DNA of 20,087 bases from contig JAEYEL010000196.1 in NCBI GenBank assembly GCA_023403475.1, forward strand, positions 1 to 20,087. The letters run 5' to 3'. The notes below the pieces were generated by a model. It was not told the origin of the DNA, ran no database searches, and was given only the letters and a program-made list of their open reading frames with translations. The position numbers and the translations under genes were made by a program. Source of the DNA: Actinomycetes bacterium. Lineage in GTDB: Bacteria > Actinomycetota > Coriobacteriia > Coriobacteriales > Eggerthellaceae. How positions within the stretch are numbered: the first letter of the stretch is position 1; every line of letters starts with the position of its first letter. Below are positions 5,603 through 12,827 of this stretch, in pieces.

Positions 5603-7263
5603 CGGCTCTTTACAGCCAGAGCCTCTATGCGCTCATCTTCGCCATGGCGCTGTTCTACCTGCTTTCGGTGGGGCAGGCGTTTCGCTTGGTCGCGCTCCTA
5701 TATCGACGAGAGGTGAAGCCTCTCGCGGCCGTTGCCGCTTACGAGTTCCTCATAGCGTGTCACGTGTCGCTTTTCGCCATGGTTCTCAACGCAGTTGCGC
5801 ACGGGTGGATGCCGCCCGTTGCGGGGTTCGGCACGCGCTACGTTCTTGTGGAGCCTCTGCTCTGGCTTAACGCCGTCTCCGCCGTGGCGGGCGTTATTCT
5901 TTGCGTTTGCGAACGACGTCCCGTTATGATAATCGAACTCGTTTTCCTTGCGGCTTCCACACCGTGGGGAATTGGCCTTATGGGCGATGCATTTCCCTTG
6001 TTTTTGCTGGCTGATATGGTATTTTTCACGTTCAGGGTGTTGGCGGGCATAGTGCTCGGCATAATGCGGCAGCGCCAGAGCGTGTCGCGTGTTGCCGCCA
6101 TAGAGGCTATGAAAATGCTGCCCGAAGGCATCGCCTGTGCCAATCGCAAGGGACGCGTGCTGCTCATGAACGACACCATGCGCGCCTGCTTGAGCGCCTT
6201 GGGGCTTCCTACCGATCTTTCCGACATGCGCATGCTGCATCCGATTCTTGAGGCGCACGCTCTCAGGGGCGGGGAGACCCACGAGGAGTCCAACGTGATG
6301 CCGTCGCTAGACGAGGGCATTCGCATTGCCGTTCCCGAACGCGGGACATGGCTGTTCGTGGCCGATGACGTGATGTTAGGCTTAACGCGTGCGCGGCGCA
6401 TCATCGCCTTCGATATAACGGAGGAATACCAGTTGGAATGCGCCATAGAAGCGGCGAACGAGAAGCTGGAGGCTGCCGGTTTCGAGCTGAGCGCCTGGTT
6501 GGAACACGTGCAGGAGTCGGCTGAAAACGAGGCACTTATACGCATGCATTCGCGCGTGCACGACGTCATAGGCCAGCGGCTTTCCCTTCTGCACCGCTCT
6601 TTGGAAGACGGGGGCGTGACCAACGAACAGTTGGCCAGCATGCGCCCTGCGCTCACCGACATTTTGATTGATTTGGCCTCGGTGGAAAAGATAGATCATC
6701 GGGTGGAACTGGAGTCTATTCTGGATGCGTTTTGCTCGGTGGGTGTGGAAGTGAACGTGAGCGGCGAGCTTCCAAAAGACGGACGTGCAGCCGAGATAGC
6801 GGTCAACGTTATTCGGGAGGCGGCGACGAATGCGGTTCGCCATGCGCAGGCGCAACATGTTTCCGTGAGCATACGGTGTTGCGGGGAAGATGCGCGCGAT
6901 GCGAACGATACGGAAGTGGATGCAGGCGGCTCGAACGGTGCGAACCGCCTGCCCGATGCGCTTGACGCGTCTGCGCCTCTCGGTCAGAATGGATTGCATG
7001 GGTTTTTCGCGCCTTCGCGCACGGAATCGGAAAGCAGCCGGCTGTTCGTCACGGTAACCAACGACGGAGTTCCCTGCGAGGAAGTGTTGCGTGCGGGCAC
7101 CGGCATGCGCGGCATGCGGCATGCAGCGGAAGAAGCGGGCGGCAGCTTCGCCTTCCACTGCGGACCTCCCTTCACGGTGGAGGTCATGCTGCCCCTTCCC
7201 TGCGGGGAGGGGGCGCGCAAAGCCCAAGGCTCGAAACAGGAAAAGAGGAAAGGTTGCACGTGA
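5599..7263 (+). CDS. Membrane sensor histidine kinase (HisKA_3 / NarX-like)
   Basis: A 554-residue kinase that autophosphorylates on His and passes phosphate to the adjacent regulator. Five N-terminal helices are visible (about residues 5-30, 43-70, 83-102, 111-128, 132-154). A PAS-like segment follows (AMKMLPEGIACANRKGRVLL). The dimerisation box RMHSRVHDVIGQRLSLLHRS has His321 in HDVIGQ as the likely phospho-acceptor. The ATPase domain shows an N box (NVIREAATNAVRHA, Glu407 and Asn411), TNDGVP and the glycine box GTGMRGMRHAAEEAGG. About 50 Gly/Asp/Ser-rich residues (about 430-480) interrupt the domain between the N-box strand and LFVTVTNDG, longer than the usual short hairpin. The gene overlaps its upstream neighbour by ATGA and the downstream regulator by GTGA. 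The signal sensed is unknown. Confidence 0.92.
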   Translation: MTALYSQSLYALIFAMALFYLLSVGQAFRLVALLYRREVKPLAAVAAYEFLIACHVSLFAMVLNAVAHGWMPPVAGFGTRYVLVEPLLWLNAVSAVAGVILCVCERRPVMIIELVFLAASTPWGIGLMGDAFPLFLLADMVFFTFRVLAGIVLGIMRQRQSVSRVAAIEAMKMLPEGIACANRKGRVLLMNDTMRACLSALGLPTDLSDMRMLHPILEAHALRGGETHEESNVMPSLDEGIRIAVPERGTWLFVADDVMLGLTRARRIIAFDITEEYQLECAIEAANEKLEAAGFELSAWLEHVQESAENEALIRMHSRVHDVIGQRLSLLHRSLEDGGVTNEQLASMRPALTDILIDLASVEKIDHRVELESILDAFCSVGVEVNVSGELPKDGRAAEIAVNVIREAATNAVRHAQAQHVSVSIRCCGEDARDANDTEVDAGGSNGANRLPDALDASAPLGQNGLHGFFAPSRTESESSRLFVTVTNDGVPCEEVLRAGTGMRGMRHAAEEAGGSFAFHCGPPFTVEVMLPLPCGEGARKAQGSKQEKRKGCT

Positions 7264-7886
7264 TACGCATCATCATCATCGAAGACCAAACTATGTTGCG
7301 CGATTCGCTCGCGTGCGCCGTGAGCGCGCAGCCCGATATGGAGGTGGTGGGCATTTTGTCCGATGCCGCGCAAGTCATGGACGCCACGATGCGTTTGCAT
7401 CCCGACCTGCTGCTCATGGATGTGTGCACGGAAAACGATTCGAGCGGAATAGTGGCTGCGCGCAAGGTGAAGCAGGATCACCCCGAGGTGCGCATCGTCA
7501 TCATGACGGGCATGCCCGAGATAACCTTCGTGAAGCAGGCGCAGGAGGCTGGGGTGGACAGTTTCGTGTACAAAAACGTGGGAACCGCCGAGCTTCTAGG
7601 AGTGTTGCGCTCCACCATGGAAGGCTACTCAACATTTCCCCGGAAGCAAACGGGCAAGTTCAGCGGGGCTTCAGCACTTACTGAGGAAGAAGTGGCTATT
7701 CTGCGCTTGGTCTGCGAGACAAAAACGCGCAAGGAAATTGCCGCCGAGCTGCTGCTAAGCGAGGGCACGGTGAAGCGTCGCATCTCCGAGATCTTGGCGA
7801 AAACCGGTTACGACAGCATTCTCAAACTGGCTGTTCACGTCGTTTCGAATGGCTACATAGTCCCCCGCATAGACAGTGAAAGCTAG
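7260..7886 (+). CDS. NarL/FixJ-family response regulator
   Basis: DNA-binding partner of the preceding kinase, 208 residues from GTG 7260. That start overlaps the kinase stop (GTGA) and lies 6 bases after AGGAAAGG (7246-7253); TTG 7254 is the only alternative. The receiver domain starts IRIIIIEDQTMLRDSL (acidic pocket Glu/Asp), has phospho-acceptor Asp54 in DLLLMDVCTE, the conserved Thr in IMTGMPE and Lys in VYKNVG. The C-terminal LuxR-type helix-turn-helix reads LTEEEVAILRLVCETKTRKE then IAAELLLSEGTVKRRISEIL. Targets cannot be deduced. No other regulator gene is in the window, so it may act on neighbouring genes or elsewhere. Confidence 0.95.
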   Translation: MIRIIIIEDQTMLRDSLACAVSAQPDMEVVGILSDAAQVMDATMRLHPDLLLMDVCTENDSSGIVAARKVKQDHPEVRIVIMTGMPEITFVKQAQEAGVDSFVYKNVGTAELLGVLRSTMEGYSTFPRKQTGKFSGASALTEEEVAILRLVCETKTRKEIAAELLLSEGTVKRRISEILAKTGYDSILKLAVHVVSNGYIVPRIDSES

Positions 7887-8101
7887 CGCTCTCTACGAAG
7901 ACTTTAACGGCACCGGCGGTTTCGGGCAGGCTGGCCAAAAAGCATGAGGAATCTCTTCGAGAAGTCACTTGGACCACGGTTTTGAGCCGTGCGGCCATGA
8001 GGGGGCGCGCTTTTGAGCCGCAGGGGCATTCGAAAAACGTTTGGAAAAGCATATCCTTCTTGTTGGAGAGATATCACAATTGCGAGAAGGAAGGATGAGC
8101 C

Positions 8102-8836
8102 ATGGGACTGTTCGGTTCGCTGTTCGGCGAGAAATCCTGCGGTGTGTGCGGCAAAGAACTGGGCTTGCTGGGGAAAAGGAAGCTGGAAGACGGCTATATC
8201 TGCAAAGACTGTGCGTCTTTGCTTTCCCCGTTCTTCAGCGAGCGCCGCGCCTCCACGCTCGATCAGATCAAAGATCAGCTCGATTATCGTGAGAAGAACA
8301 AAGAAGATGTAGCGAAGTTCAACGTCACGCGCACGTTGGGTACCGACATGAAGATACTCCTTGACGAAGATGCCGGAAACTTCATGGCCACACGTGCGAG
8401 CAGGTGGCGCGACGCGAACCCCGATGTTATTCCGTTTTCGGCGGTGACCGGGTGCGATGTGGAGGTTAAGGAGAAGCGCACAGAAATTAAGCGCGAGCTT
8501 CCCGACGGCAAAGAGGAAAGCTATAATCCGCCGCGCTACGACATCGACTACGATATTTGGGTCACCATCCACGTGAACAACCCTTATTTCGACGAGATAG
8601 AGTTCAAAACCAACGATCGCGTCATCGACCGTCGCGGTTCGGTGCAGTACGAAGAGGCCGAGCGCGTTGCGCACGAGATTCGCGATGCGTTGACGCAGAT
8701 TCGCACCGAGACGCGCGAATCTGCCGCCGCTGCGGCTGCTCCCAAGATTGCGCGCACGTGCCCCTTCTGCGGAGCCACCACTATTCCCGATGCCAGCGGC
8801 AGATGCGAATACTGCGGCGGCGCCATGGGCGTGTAG
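8102..8836 (+). CDS. DUF4428-domain protein with N- and C-terminal zinc ribbons
   Basis: A 244-residue soluble protein. Residues 1-45 are a DUF4428 zinc ribbon (CGVCGKELGLLGKRKLEDGY then ICKDC), typical of small proteins in Gram-positive bacteria. The middle (about 60-210) looks like an alpha/beta domain with no recognised motif. A second zinc ribbon closes the protein (CPFCGATT...CEYCGGAMG). The start has a strong ribosome site, AGGAAGGA (8088-8094), 7 bases upstream. The SPFH protein follows after 83 bp on the same strand and also ends in zinc ribbons, so the two probably share a process. There is no signal peptide or TM segment. Function is unknown. Confidence 0.85.
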   Translation: MGLFGSLFGEKSCGVCGKELGLLGKRKLEDGYICKDCASLLSPFFSERRASTLDQIKDQLDYREKNKEDVAKFNVTRTLGTDMKILLDEDAGNFMATRASRWRDANPDVIPFSAVTGCDVEVKEKRTEIKRELPDGKEESYNPPRYDIDYDIWVTIHVNNPYFDEIEFKTNDRVIDRRGSVQYEEAERVAHEIRDALTQIRTETRESAAAAAAPKIARTCPFCGATTIPDASGRCEYCGGAMGV

Positions 8837-8919
8837 CGCGCAACCAGCAGGCAGCGTCCTTGCTGGACGGTAAGATAACGAGCGGTTTTCGAACATAAAA
8901 GGGAAAGAGAGGCAACTAG

Positions 8920-10212
8920 ATGGGACTTCTTAAGGCGGGCGTGGGCGCCCTTGGCGGCGTTCTGGCCGACCAGTGGCGCGACTTTTTCTACTGCGAATCG
9001 CTTTCCGCCGATGTTTTGGCGGCCAAGGGCGAAAAGCGCGTAGGCGGGCGCAGCTCGAACACCAAAGGCGAAGACAACATCATCTCAAACGGATCCATCA
9101 TTGCAGTGAACGACGGCCAGTGCATGATCATCGTGGAGTCGGGCGCTATCGTGGAAGTGTGCGCCGAGCCCGGCGAGTTCGTATACGAGAGCTCCACCGA
9201 GCCGAGTATTTTCTACGGCGGCTTAGGTGAGGGTATTAAGAAGTCGTTCGCGCAGATGGGGCGCCGCTTCACCTTCGGTGGCGACACGGGCAAAGACCAG
9301 CGCGTCTACTTCTTCAACACGAAAGAGATAATCGGCAACAAGTACGGCACGGCAAGCCCGGTGCCTTTCCGTGTGGTCGACAAGAACATCGGTCTCGACG
9401 TGGATATCGCGGTGCGTTGCAACGGCGAATACTCCTACAAGCTAGTCGACCCGCTGCTGTTTTACAAGAACGTGTGTGGCAACGTGACCGACGTGTACAC
9501 GCGCGATCAGATTGACTCCCAGCTGAAAAGCGAGCTGCTCACGGCCTTGCAGCCGGCATTCGCGCGCATTTCGGCTATGGGCATTCGCTACAGCGCCGTG
9601 CCCGCGCACACCTCCGAGCTGGCCGACGCGCTGAACGAGGAGCTTTCCGAAGACTGGATCGAGCTGCGCGGCATCGCCGTCGCGTCGTTCGGCGTGAGCA
9701 CCATTGCGGCATCGCCCGAAGACGAAGCCATGATCAAAGAGCTGCAGAAGGCTGCGGTCATGCGCGATCCTTCTATGGCGGCGGCGAACCTGGCGGCCTC
9801 GCAGGCCGACGCGATGCGCATGGCGGCGCAGAACGAGAACGGCGCCATGATGGGTTTCATGGGCATGGGCATGGCTAACGCCGTGGGCGGCATGAACCCG
9901 CAGGGCCTCTATAACATGGGTCAGGGTGGGCAGCCTCCGCAAAGCGCCTACGCGCAAGACCCTGCAGGCGGCTTCGGCGGCCCGCAGAACGGTGCGGCTG
10001 GCGGAGCTGCCGTGGTCGGCGGAGCTGCTGCGGCTGGTGGTGCAGCGGATGCTTGGACATGCCAGTGCGGCACGCAGAACACGGGAAAGTTCTGTCAGAA
10101 CTGCGGCGGGCAACGGCCCGCACCCGCTGCGGCAGCAGGTGCATGGACATGCCAGTGCGGCACGCAGAACACGGGCAAGTTCTGTCAGAACTGCGGTACG
10201 CCCCGCCCTTAG
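8920..10212 (+). CDS. SPFH-domain (virion-core-like / YdjI-type) protein with two C-terminal zinc ribbons
   Basis: A 430-residue protein. The N-terminus (LADQWRDFFYCESL, GSIIAVNDGQCMIIVESGAI) and the SPFH body to about residue 290 match the bacterial family often labelled virion core protein or YdjI-like. These proteins are thought to oligomerise at membranes with phage-shock-type or zinc-ribbon partners. A Met/Gly/Ala/Gln-rich linker (about 300-375) leads to two nearly identical ribbons, WTCQCGTQNTGKFCQNCG at residues 379-396 and 409-426. The start follows GAGAGG (8907-8912) by 7 bases. There is no TM helix; membrane contact would be peripheral. It is probably co-transcribed with the DUF4428 gene. 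Confidence 0.88.
   Translation: MGLLKAGVGALGGVLADQWRDFFYCESLSADVLAAKGEKRVGGRSSNTKGEDNIISNGSIIAVNDGQCMIIVESGAIVEVCAEPGEFVYESSTEPSIFYGGLGEGIKKSFAQMGRRFTFGGDTGKDQRVYFFNTKEIIGNKYGTASPVPFRVVDKNIGLDVDIAVRCNGEYSYKLVDPLLFYKNVCGNVTDVYTRDQIDSQLKSELLTALQPAFARISAMGIRYSAVPAHTSELADALNEELSEDWIELRGIAVASFGVSTIAASPEDEAMIKELQKAAVMRDPSMAAANLAASQADAMRMAAQNENGAMMGFMGMGMANAVGGMNPQGLYNMGQGGQPPQSAYAQDPAGGFGGPQNGAAGGAAVVGGAAAAGGAADAWTCQCGTQNTGKFCQNCGGQRPAPAAAAGAWTCQCGTQNTGKFCQNCGTPRP
10054..10196 (+). repeat. Duplicated zinc-ribbon segment, period 90
   Basis: The 53-nt segments 10054-10106 and 10144-10196 differ at one base. They encode the two WTCQCGTQNTGKFCQNCG ribbons of the SPFH protein. The near identity at silent positions implies recent duplication or gene conversion. 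Confidence 0.92.
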
Positions 10213-10549
10213 CAGGCGTTCCGTCGCTTCTCGTGGGCGGCATCGTCGGTTCTTCCGACGGGCTGCCATGGCTTTCGTGAGGTGCAAACGACGGAGCGAG
10301 CGACGGAGCAAACGGTATGTTCGGCATTGTGCTTCAGCTTGGAGGAAGTCGCGGCGCCGCTAAGACAGCTATCTGCTCGGGCTTTGGGGAAACGGTCGCA
10401 TGAGCCACGATTTTCTCAATGCCACAGGTAGAAACGATAATGGGCTAATCTGCGGAAACGCAGTTGCTATAGAGAATGGCTTTGGCCAGGAGGGCGAACG
10501 AGTGCATTGCGGCTCGTTTGCAAGGGAAACAAAGAAAGAAGGGATTCGA
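10213..10549 (+). promoter_or_regulatory. Intergenic region: hairpin, short tandem repeat and possible promoter
   Basis: CGTCGG/CCGACG (10244-10260, loop TTCTT) is a hairpin without a U-tract. CGACGGAGCGAG/CGACGGAGCAAA (10289-10312) is another two-copy tandem repeat, period 12. TGC-TATAGA (10465-10473) is a candidate extended -10 about 77 bases before the lipoprotein start. I see no gene here. Confidence 0.4.
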
Positions 10550-11392
10550 ATGAAGAAGAGGATTGCAATATTGCTTGCCGTTGTGTGTTCGCTTGCGCTG
10601 TGCTTTGCGCTGGTCGGATGCGGCGGCGGGAAGGGCGAGGATGCCTCGAAGAACTTCGTGGGCGACTGGGTTTTAGTTGGCGGCGAAGCCGACGGCGAGG
10701 TGATCGACGCTGAAATGGTCGACATGCTGAACAGCTTCGGCATGCAGGTTTATCTGAGCCTGAAGGATGATGGCACGGCCACGCTTGTGTTATTCGGCGA
10801 GGAAATGGACGGCACTTGGAAGGCCAAGGACGCCTCTACGGTGACGCTCACCTTCGACGGCAGCTCGGCTGACAGCAAGCTCGCCGATAACAAGCTCACG
10901 CTTGAGGTGGAAGGAGACAAGCTCATCTTCGAGAAAGGCGATGTTTCCAAGTCTGCCACTTCCGGCTCTAGCGGAACGGGTTCTTCTGCCACTACTGGCA
11001 GCGCTGCCGGCAGCGCTGCCGGGAATGACGGCACTGTCAAGGGCGAAGACCTTAACGTCACCATCGCCAATGACGACATCTGCACCATTGTGGTAACCGG
11101 CACCGAACAAGACTGGGCGGGCGATGTGGGCTACAACATGACGATTACCAACAATAGCGATAGGATCATCAACGTGTATGCTTCCTACGGCTCGTTCTCC
11201 GTTGCCGGAAAGATGATGGAGCTGTACGGTGGCGAAACCATCAAGCCCGGCAAGTACGTCGACACGTTCATGTATTTCTCGTCCAGCGATTTGAGCGGCG
11301 GCCTTGAGGGCCTCTATGACGTCGAAGGCGTTTTGAGCGTTACCGACGACGACACTTGGGATACGATCGTCGAGTACGATTTCGTTATGTAG
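10550..11392 (+). CDS. Secreted lipoprotein of unknown function
   Basis: A 280-residue protein with a classical lipoprotein signal: basic MKKR, hydrophobic core IAILLAVVCSLALCFAL and lipobox LVGC with Cys24. The start at 10550 has AGAAGGG (10537-10543) 6 bases upstream. The longer open frame from 10400 has no such site and would bury the signal. After the anchor come a lipocalin-like/beta-rich domain (FVGDWVLVGGEADGE, DDGTATLVLFGEEMDGTW, KLTLEVEGDKLIFEKG), a Ser/Gly/Ala/Thr linker (about 142-166) containing a 12-bp tandem duplication (10997-11020), and a second domain resembling an Ig-like or DUF-type extracellular fold (YNMTITNNSDRIINVYASYG). Two beta-domains on a flexible linker fit a cell-surface role; the ligand is unknown. 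Confidence 0.87.
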   Translation: MKKRIAILLAVVCSLALCFALVGCGGGKGEDASKNFVGDWVLVGGEADGEVIDAEMVDMLNSFGMQVYLSLKDDGTATLVLFGEEMDGTWKAKDASTVTLTFDGSSADSKLADNKLTLEVEGDKLIFEKGDVSKSATSGSSGTGSSATTGSAAGSAAGNDGTVKGEDLNVTIANDDICTIVVTGTEQDWAGDVGYNMTITNNSDRIINVYASYGSFSVAGKMMELYGGETIKPGKYVDTFMYFSSSDLSGGLEGLYDVEGVLSVTDDDTWDTIVEYDFVM

Positions 11393-11464
11393 ACAAGTTT
11401 TTCGCAGGCCGGGGGCGACCAGCCGGACTTCGCGGTGCTCAAGACGGGTCTTAAGGCCTGTGTC

Positions 11465-11551
11465 GTTCATCGGAGCACGAATCGCAGGCGGAAGAAGCTG
11501 AACGGACTGGCTCCGAAGGAATTTCGAAGTCAGTCCTTGAAGGTTGCCTGA
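11465..11551 (+). pseudogene. C-terminal remnant of an IS3/IS150-type transposase
   Basis: In the frame of 11465 the sequence reads VHRSTNRRRKKLNGLAPKEF followed by RSQSLKVA and TGA (11549-11551). NRRRKKLNGLAPKEFRSQS matches the C-terminal signature of IS3-family DDE transposases (typically a Tyr-Asn-Asn-x-R run, then LNGLSPVEYR). The catalytic domain and inverted repeats are gone, so it is only a scar of a past insertion. Confidence 0.6.
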
Positions 11552-11579
11552 CAGCTGGTATGCAAAGGGCGTATGCCTG

Positions 11580-11612
11580 AAGCCCATGCGGAATATCCGC
11601 ATGGGCTTTTCC
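11580..11612 (+). terminator. Strong intrinsic terminator
   Basis: An 11-bp perfect stem AGCCCATGCGG/CCGCATGGGCT (11581-11591 with 11597-11607) with loop AATAT is followed by TTTTCC. It would end transcripts from the lipoprotein gene. Confidence 0.88.
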
Positions 11613-11730
11613 TTGGGCATAAGGAAGTCGTCAACGCCAATGAAATCGCCGCCACGAGCTTTGGGGTAGGGTGCAAGGCGCTCGGCGGAAAGCCGCTTCT
11701 TAGCCCTTGCGCTTCAAATTGCCCCCTGAC

Positions 11731-11772
11731 GCAAAATGAGCCCGGAATGAATTTTCATTCCGGGCTCATTGT
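11731..11772 (-). terminator. Strong terminator for the minus-strand membrane protein (possibly bidirectional)
   Basis: AATGAGCCCGGAATGAA (11735-11751) pairs perfectly with TTCATTCCGGGCTCATT (11754-11770). On the minus strand it runs into TTTTGC. It lies 113 bases beyond the minus-strand stop at 11885; no gene is seen between them. Confidence 0.85.
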
Positions 11773-11884
11773 TAGGGGTTCAGCTCAACTTCCTAGAAGC
11801 CGGAACCTTCCCTTATGGTGGCTGGCTTTTGGCTCTGTCGAGCTTGCGCCTCGCTTGTGTTGGAGGACGCTTCGTTTGTTGCGC

Positions 11885-12298
11885 TTACGCTGCGCCGGAG
11901 TTCTTCATCTGAACAGCGCCGACAATGTACAGCACGGGCACTACCAGGTTGAGCAAGATGTTGATGATGTTGACTTCGCTGCCTCCCGCAATACTGAGGA
12001 TGATGGAGATCACCGTCAGCACTGCTACGATAATGCCCCAAACAAAGCACTTTGCCGCGCCTTTCCCGGCCTTGCATGCTTTAAGCCCCATGATGCCTGC
12101 GATAATCTCTACGATGGCGGCCACTATGATCAGTATCGCACCGCCGAACAGAAGCCCTGCAGTTCCCGGATCGATTTCGAACGCCAAAGCCGCATAGCCT
12201 GCAGCAAGCGCTATGGCGACAATACCGGCGAGTGCGCCGAGCGCTCCGCCGATAATCATCAGGATGGATGTGACTTTCAGAAATCCTTGACCTTTCAT
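11885..12298 (-). CDS. Small four-TM membrane protein
   Basis: A 137-residue, very hydrophobic protein. Helices at about residues 7-38 (VTSILMIIGGALGALAGIVA), 48-73 (GLLFGGAILIIVAAIVEIIA), 84-105 (CFVWGIIVAVLTVISIILSI) and 110-130 (NIINILLNLVVPVLYIVGAV) are joined by short loops (e.g. LKACKAGKGAAK). A ribosome site, AGGAG, lies about 9 bases before ATG 12298 on the minus strand. No catalytic motif is seen. The shape resembles small DUF4064/DUF4190-like membrane proteins, but the family is not certain. It is transcribed alone, divergent from the surface-protein gene. Confidence 0.82.
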   Translation of the reverse strand: MKGQGFLKVTSILMIIGGALGALAGIVAIALAAGYAALAFEIDPGTAGLLFGGAILIIVAAIVEIIAGIMGLKACKAGKGAAKCFVWGIIVAVLTVISIILSIAGGSEVNIINILLNLVVPVLYIVGAVQMKNSGAA

Positions 12299-12395
12299 GA
12301 TTCAACACTCCTTTTCGTGAGGGATGCTTTTCCATGTTCGTTGGCCGCTGCCAAGGGCGAACAAATCGGTTGCCGTTCGAAGTGAACAACGAACA

Positions 12396-12409
12396 TGAAC
12401 TCCTGTTCA
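12396..12409. promoter_or_regulatory. GAAC-N4-GTTC dyad resembling a LexA (SOS) box
   Basis: TGAAC-TCCT-GTTCA is a perfect dyad matching the Gram-positive LexA core GAAC-N4-GTTC. It lies about 98 bases upstream of the minus-strand membrane gene, in the divergent intergenic region. More GAAC/GTTC half-sites sit nearby (GTTCGAAGTGAAC). Actual LexA control is not shown. Confidence 0.35.
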
Positions 12410-12690
12410 GGATAACATATCTGCATAGACAAAAAAGTGACCTTGCGGCTCAAATTTCTCTCAAACTGCGCTTCGTTGTCCCATTTTGTCAGAGCCTATG
12501 ACGGGCCTCCTGCATGTTCGCACAAGTGCCGCCTGAATGCTCTGCCAAATGTATTGCCCAGCTTCGCCCGGATGTCGTTCAGCCGCGCCGTTGCTCGAGC
12601 GCCCGTCCAACAAAGACGAACTACCTTCCACGTCGGTGACAACCGTCCAGGTGTCAAGAATTTACGGTCGGTCGCTGCGACGATGTTTTG
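12410..12690. other. Intergenic stretch with no recognisable gene
   Basis: Short open frames exist on both strands but none has a plausible start, ribosome site or recognisable family. The minus-strand frame reading WKVVRLCWTG...RLNDIRAKLGNTFGRAFRRH looks vaguely protein-like and might be a remnant. TGACA/TGTCA half-sites occur around 12640-12660. Confidence 0.4.
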
Positions 12691-12698
12691 ACCCCATG

Positions 12699-12720
12699 CC
12701 CATATTCGGGCGAATATGGG
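12699..12720. promoter_or_regulatory. Large perfect palindrome upstream of the surface-protein gene (candidate operator)
   Basis: CCCATATTCG (12699-12708) and CGAATATGGG (12711-12720) are perfect 10-bp arms around GG. The element ends about 25-28 bases before a TAATAT/TATAGT -10 candidate (12746-12754), so a bound dimer could block a promoter. There is no U-tract after it, so it is probably not a terminator. Confidence 0.55.
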
Positions 12721-12827
12721 TTATGCGTTCAGGTGGGGTTCGGTGTAATATAGTCGGACTGAGACCCGAAAAGACTTATGCGCCTGCGGAGCTGCAATGG
12801 AGGTTCACGTCGGAAGGAGCACGACCC

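Noticed and set aside
12537..12827. Upstream extension of the surface-protein frame
   Set aside because: It would run through the palindrome and promoter candidates; a strong ribosome site and signal peptide place the start at 12828.
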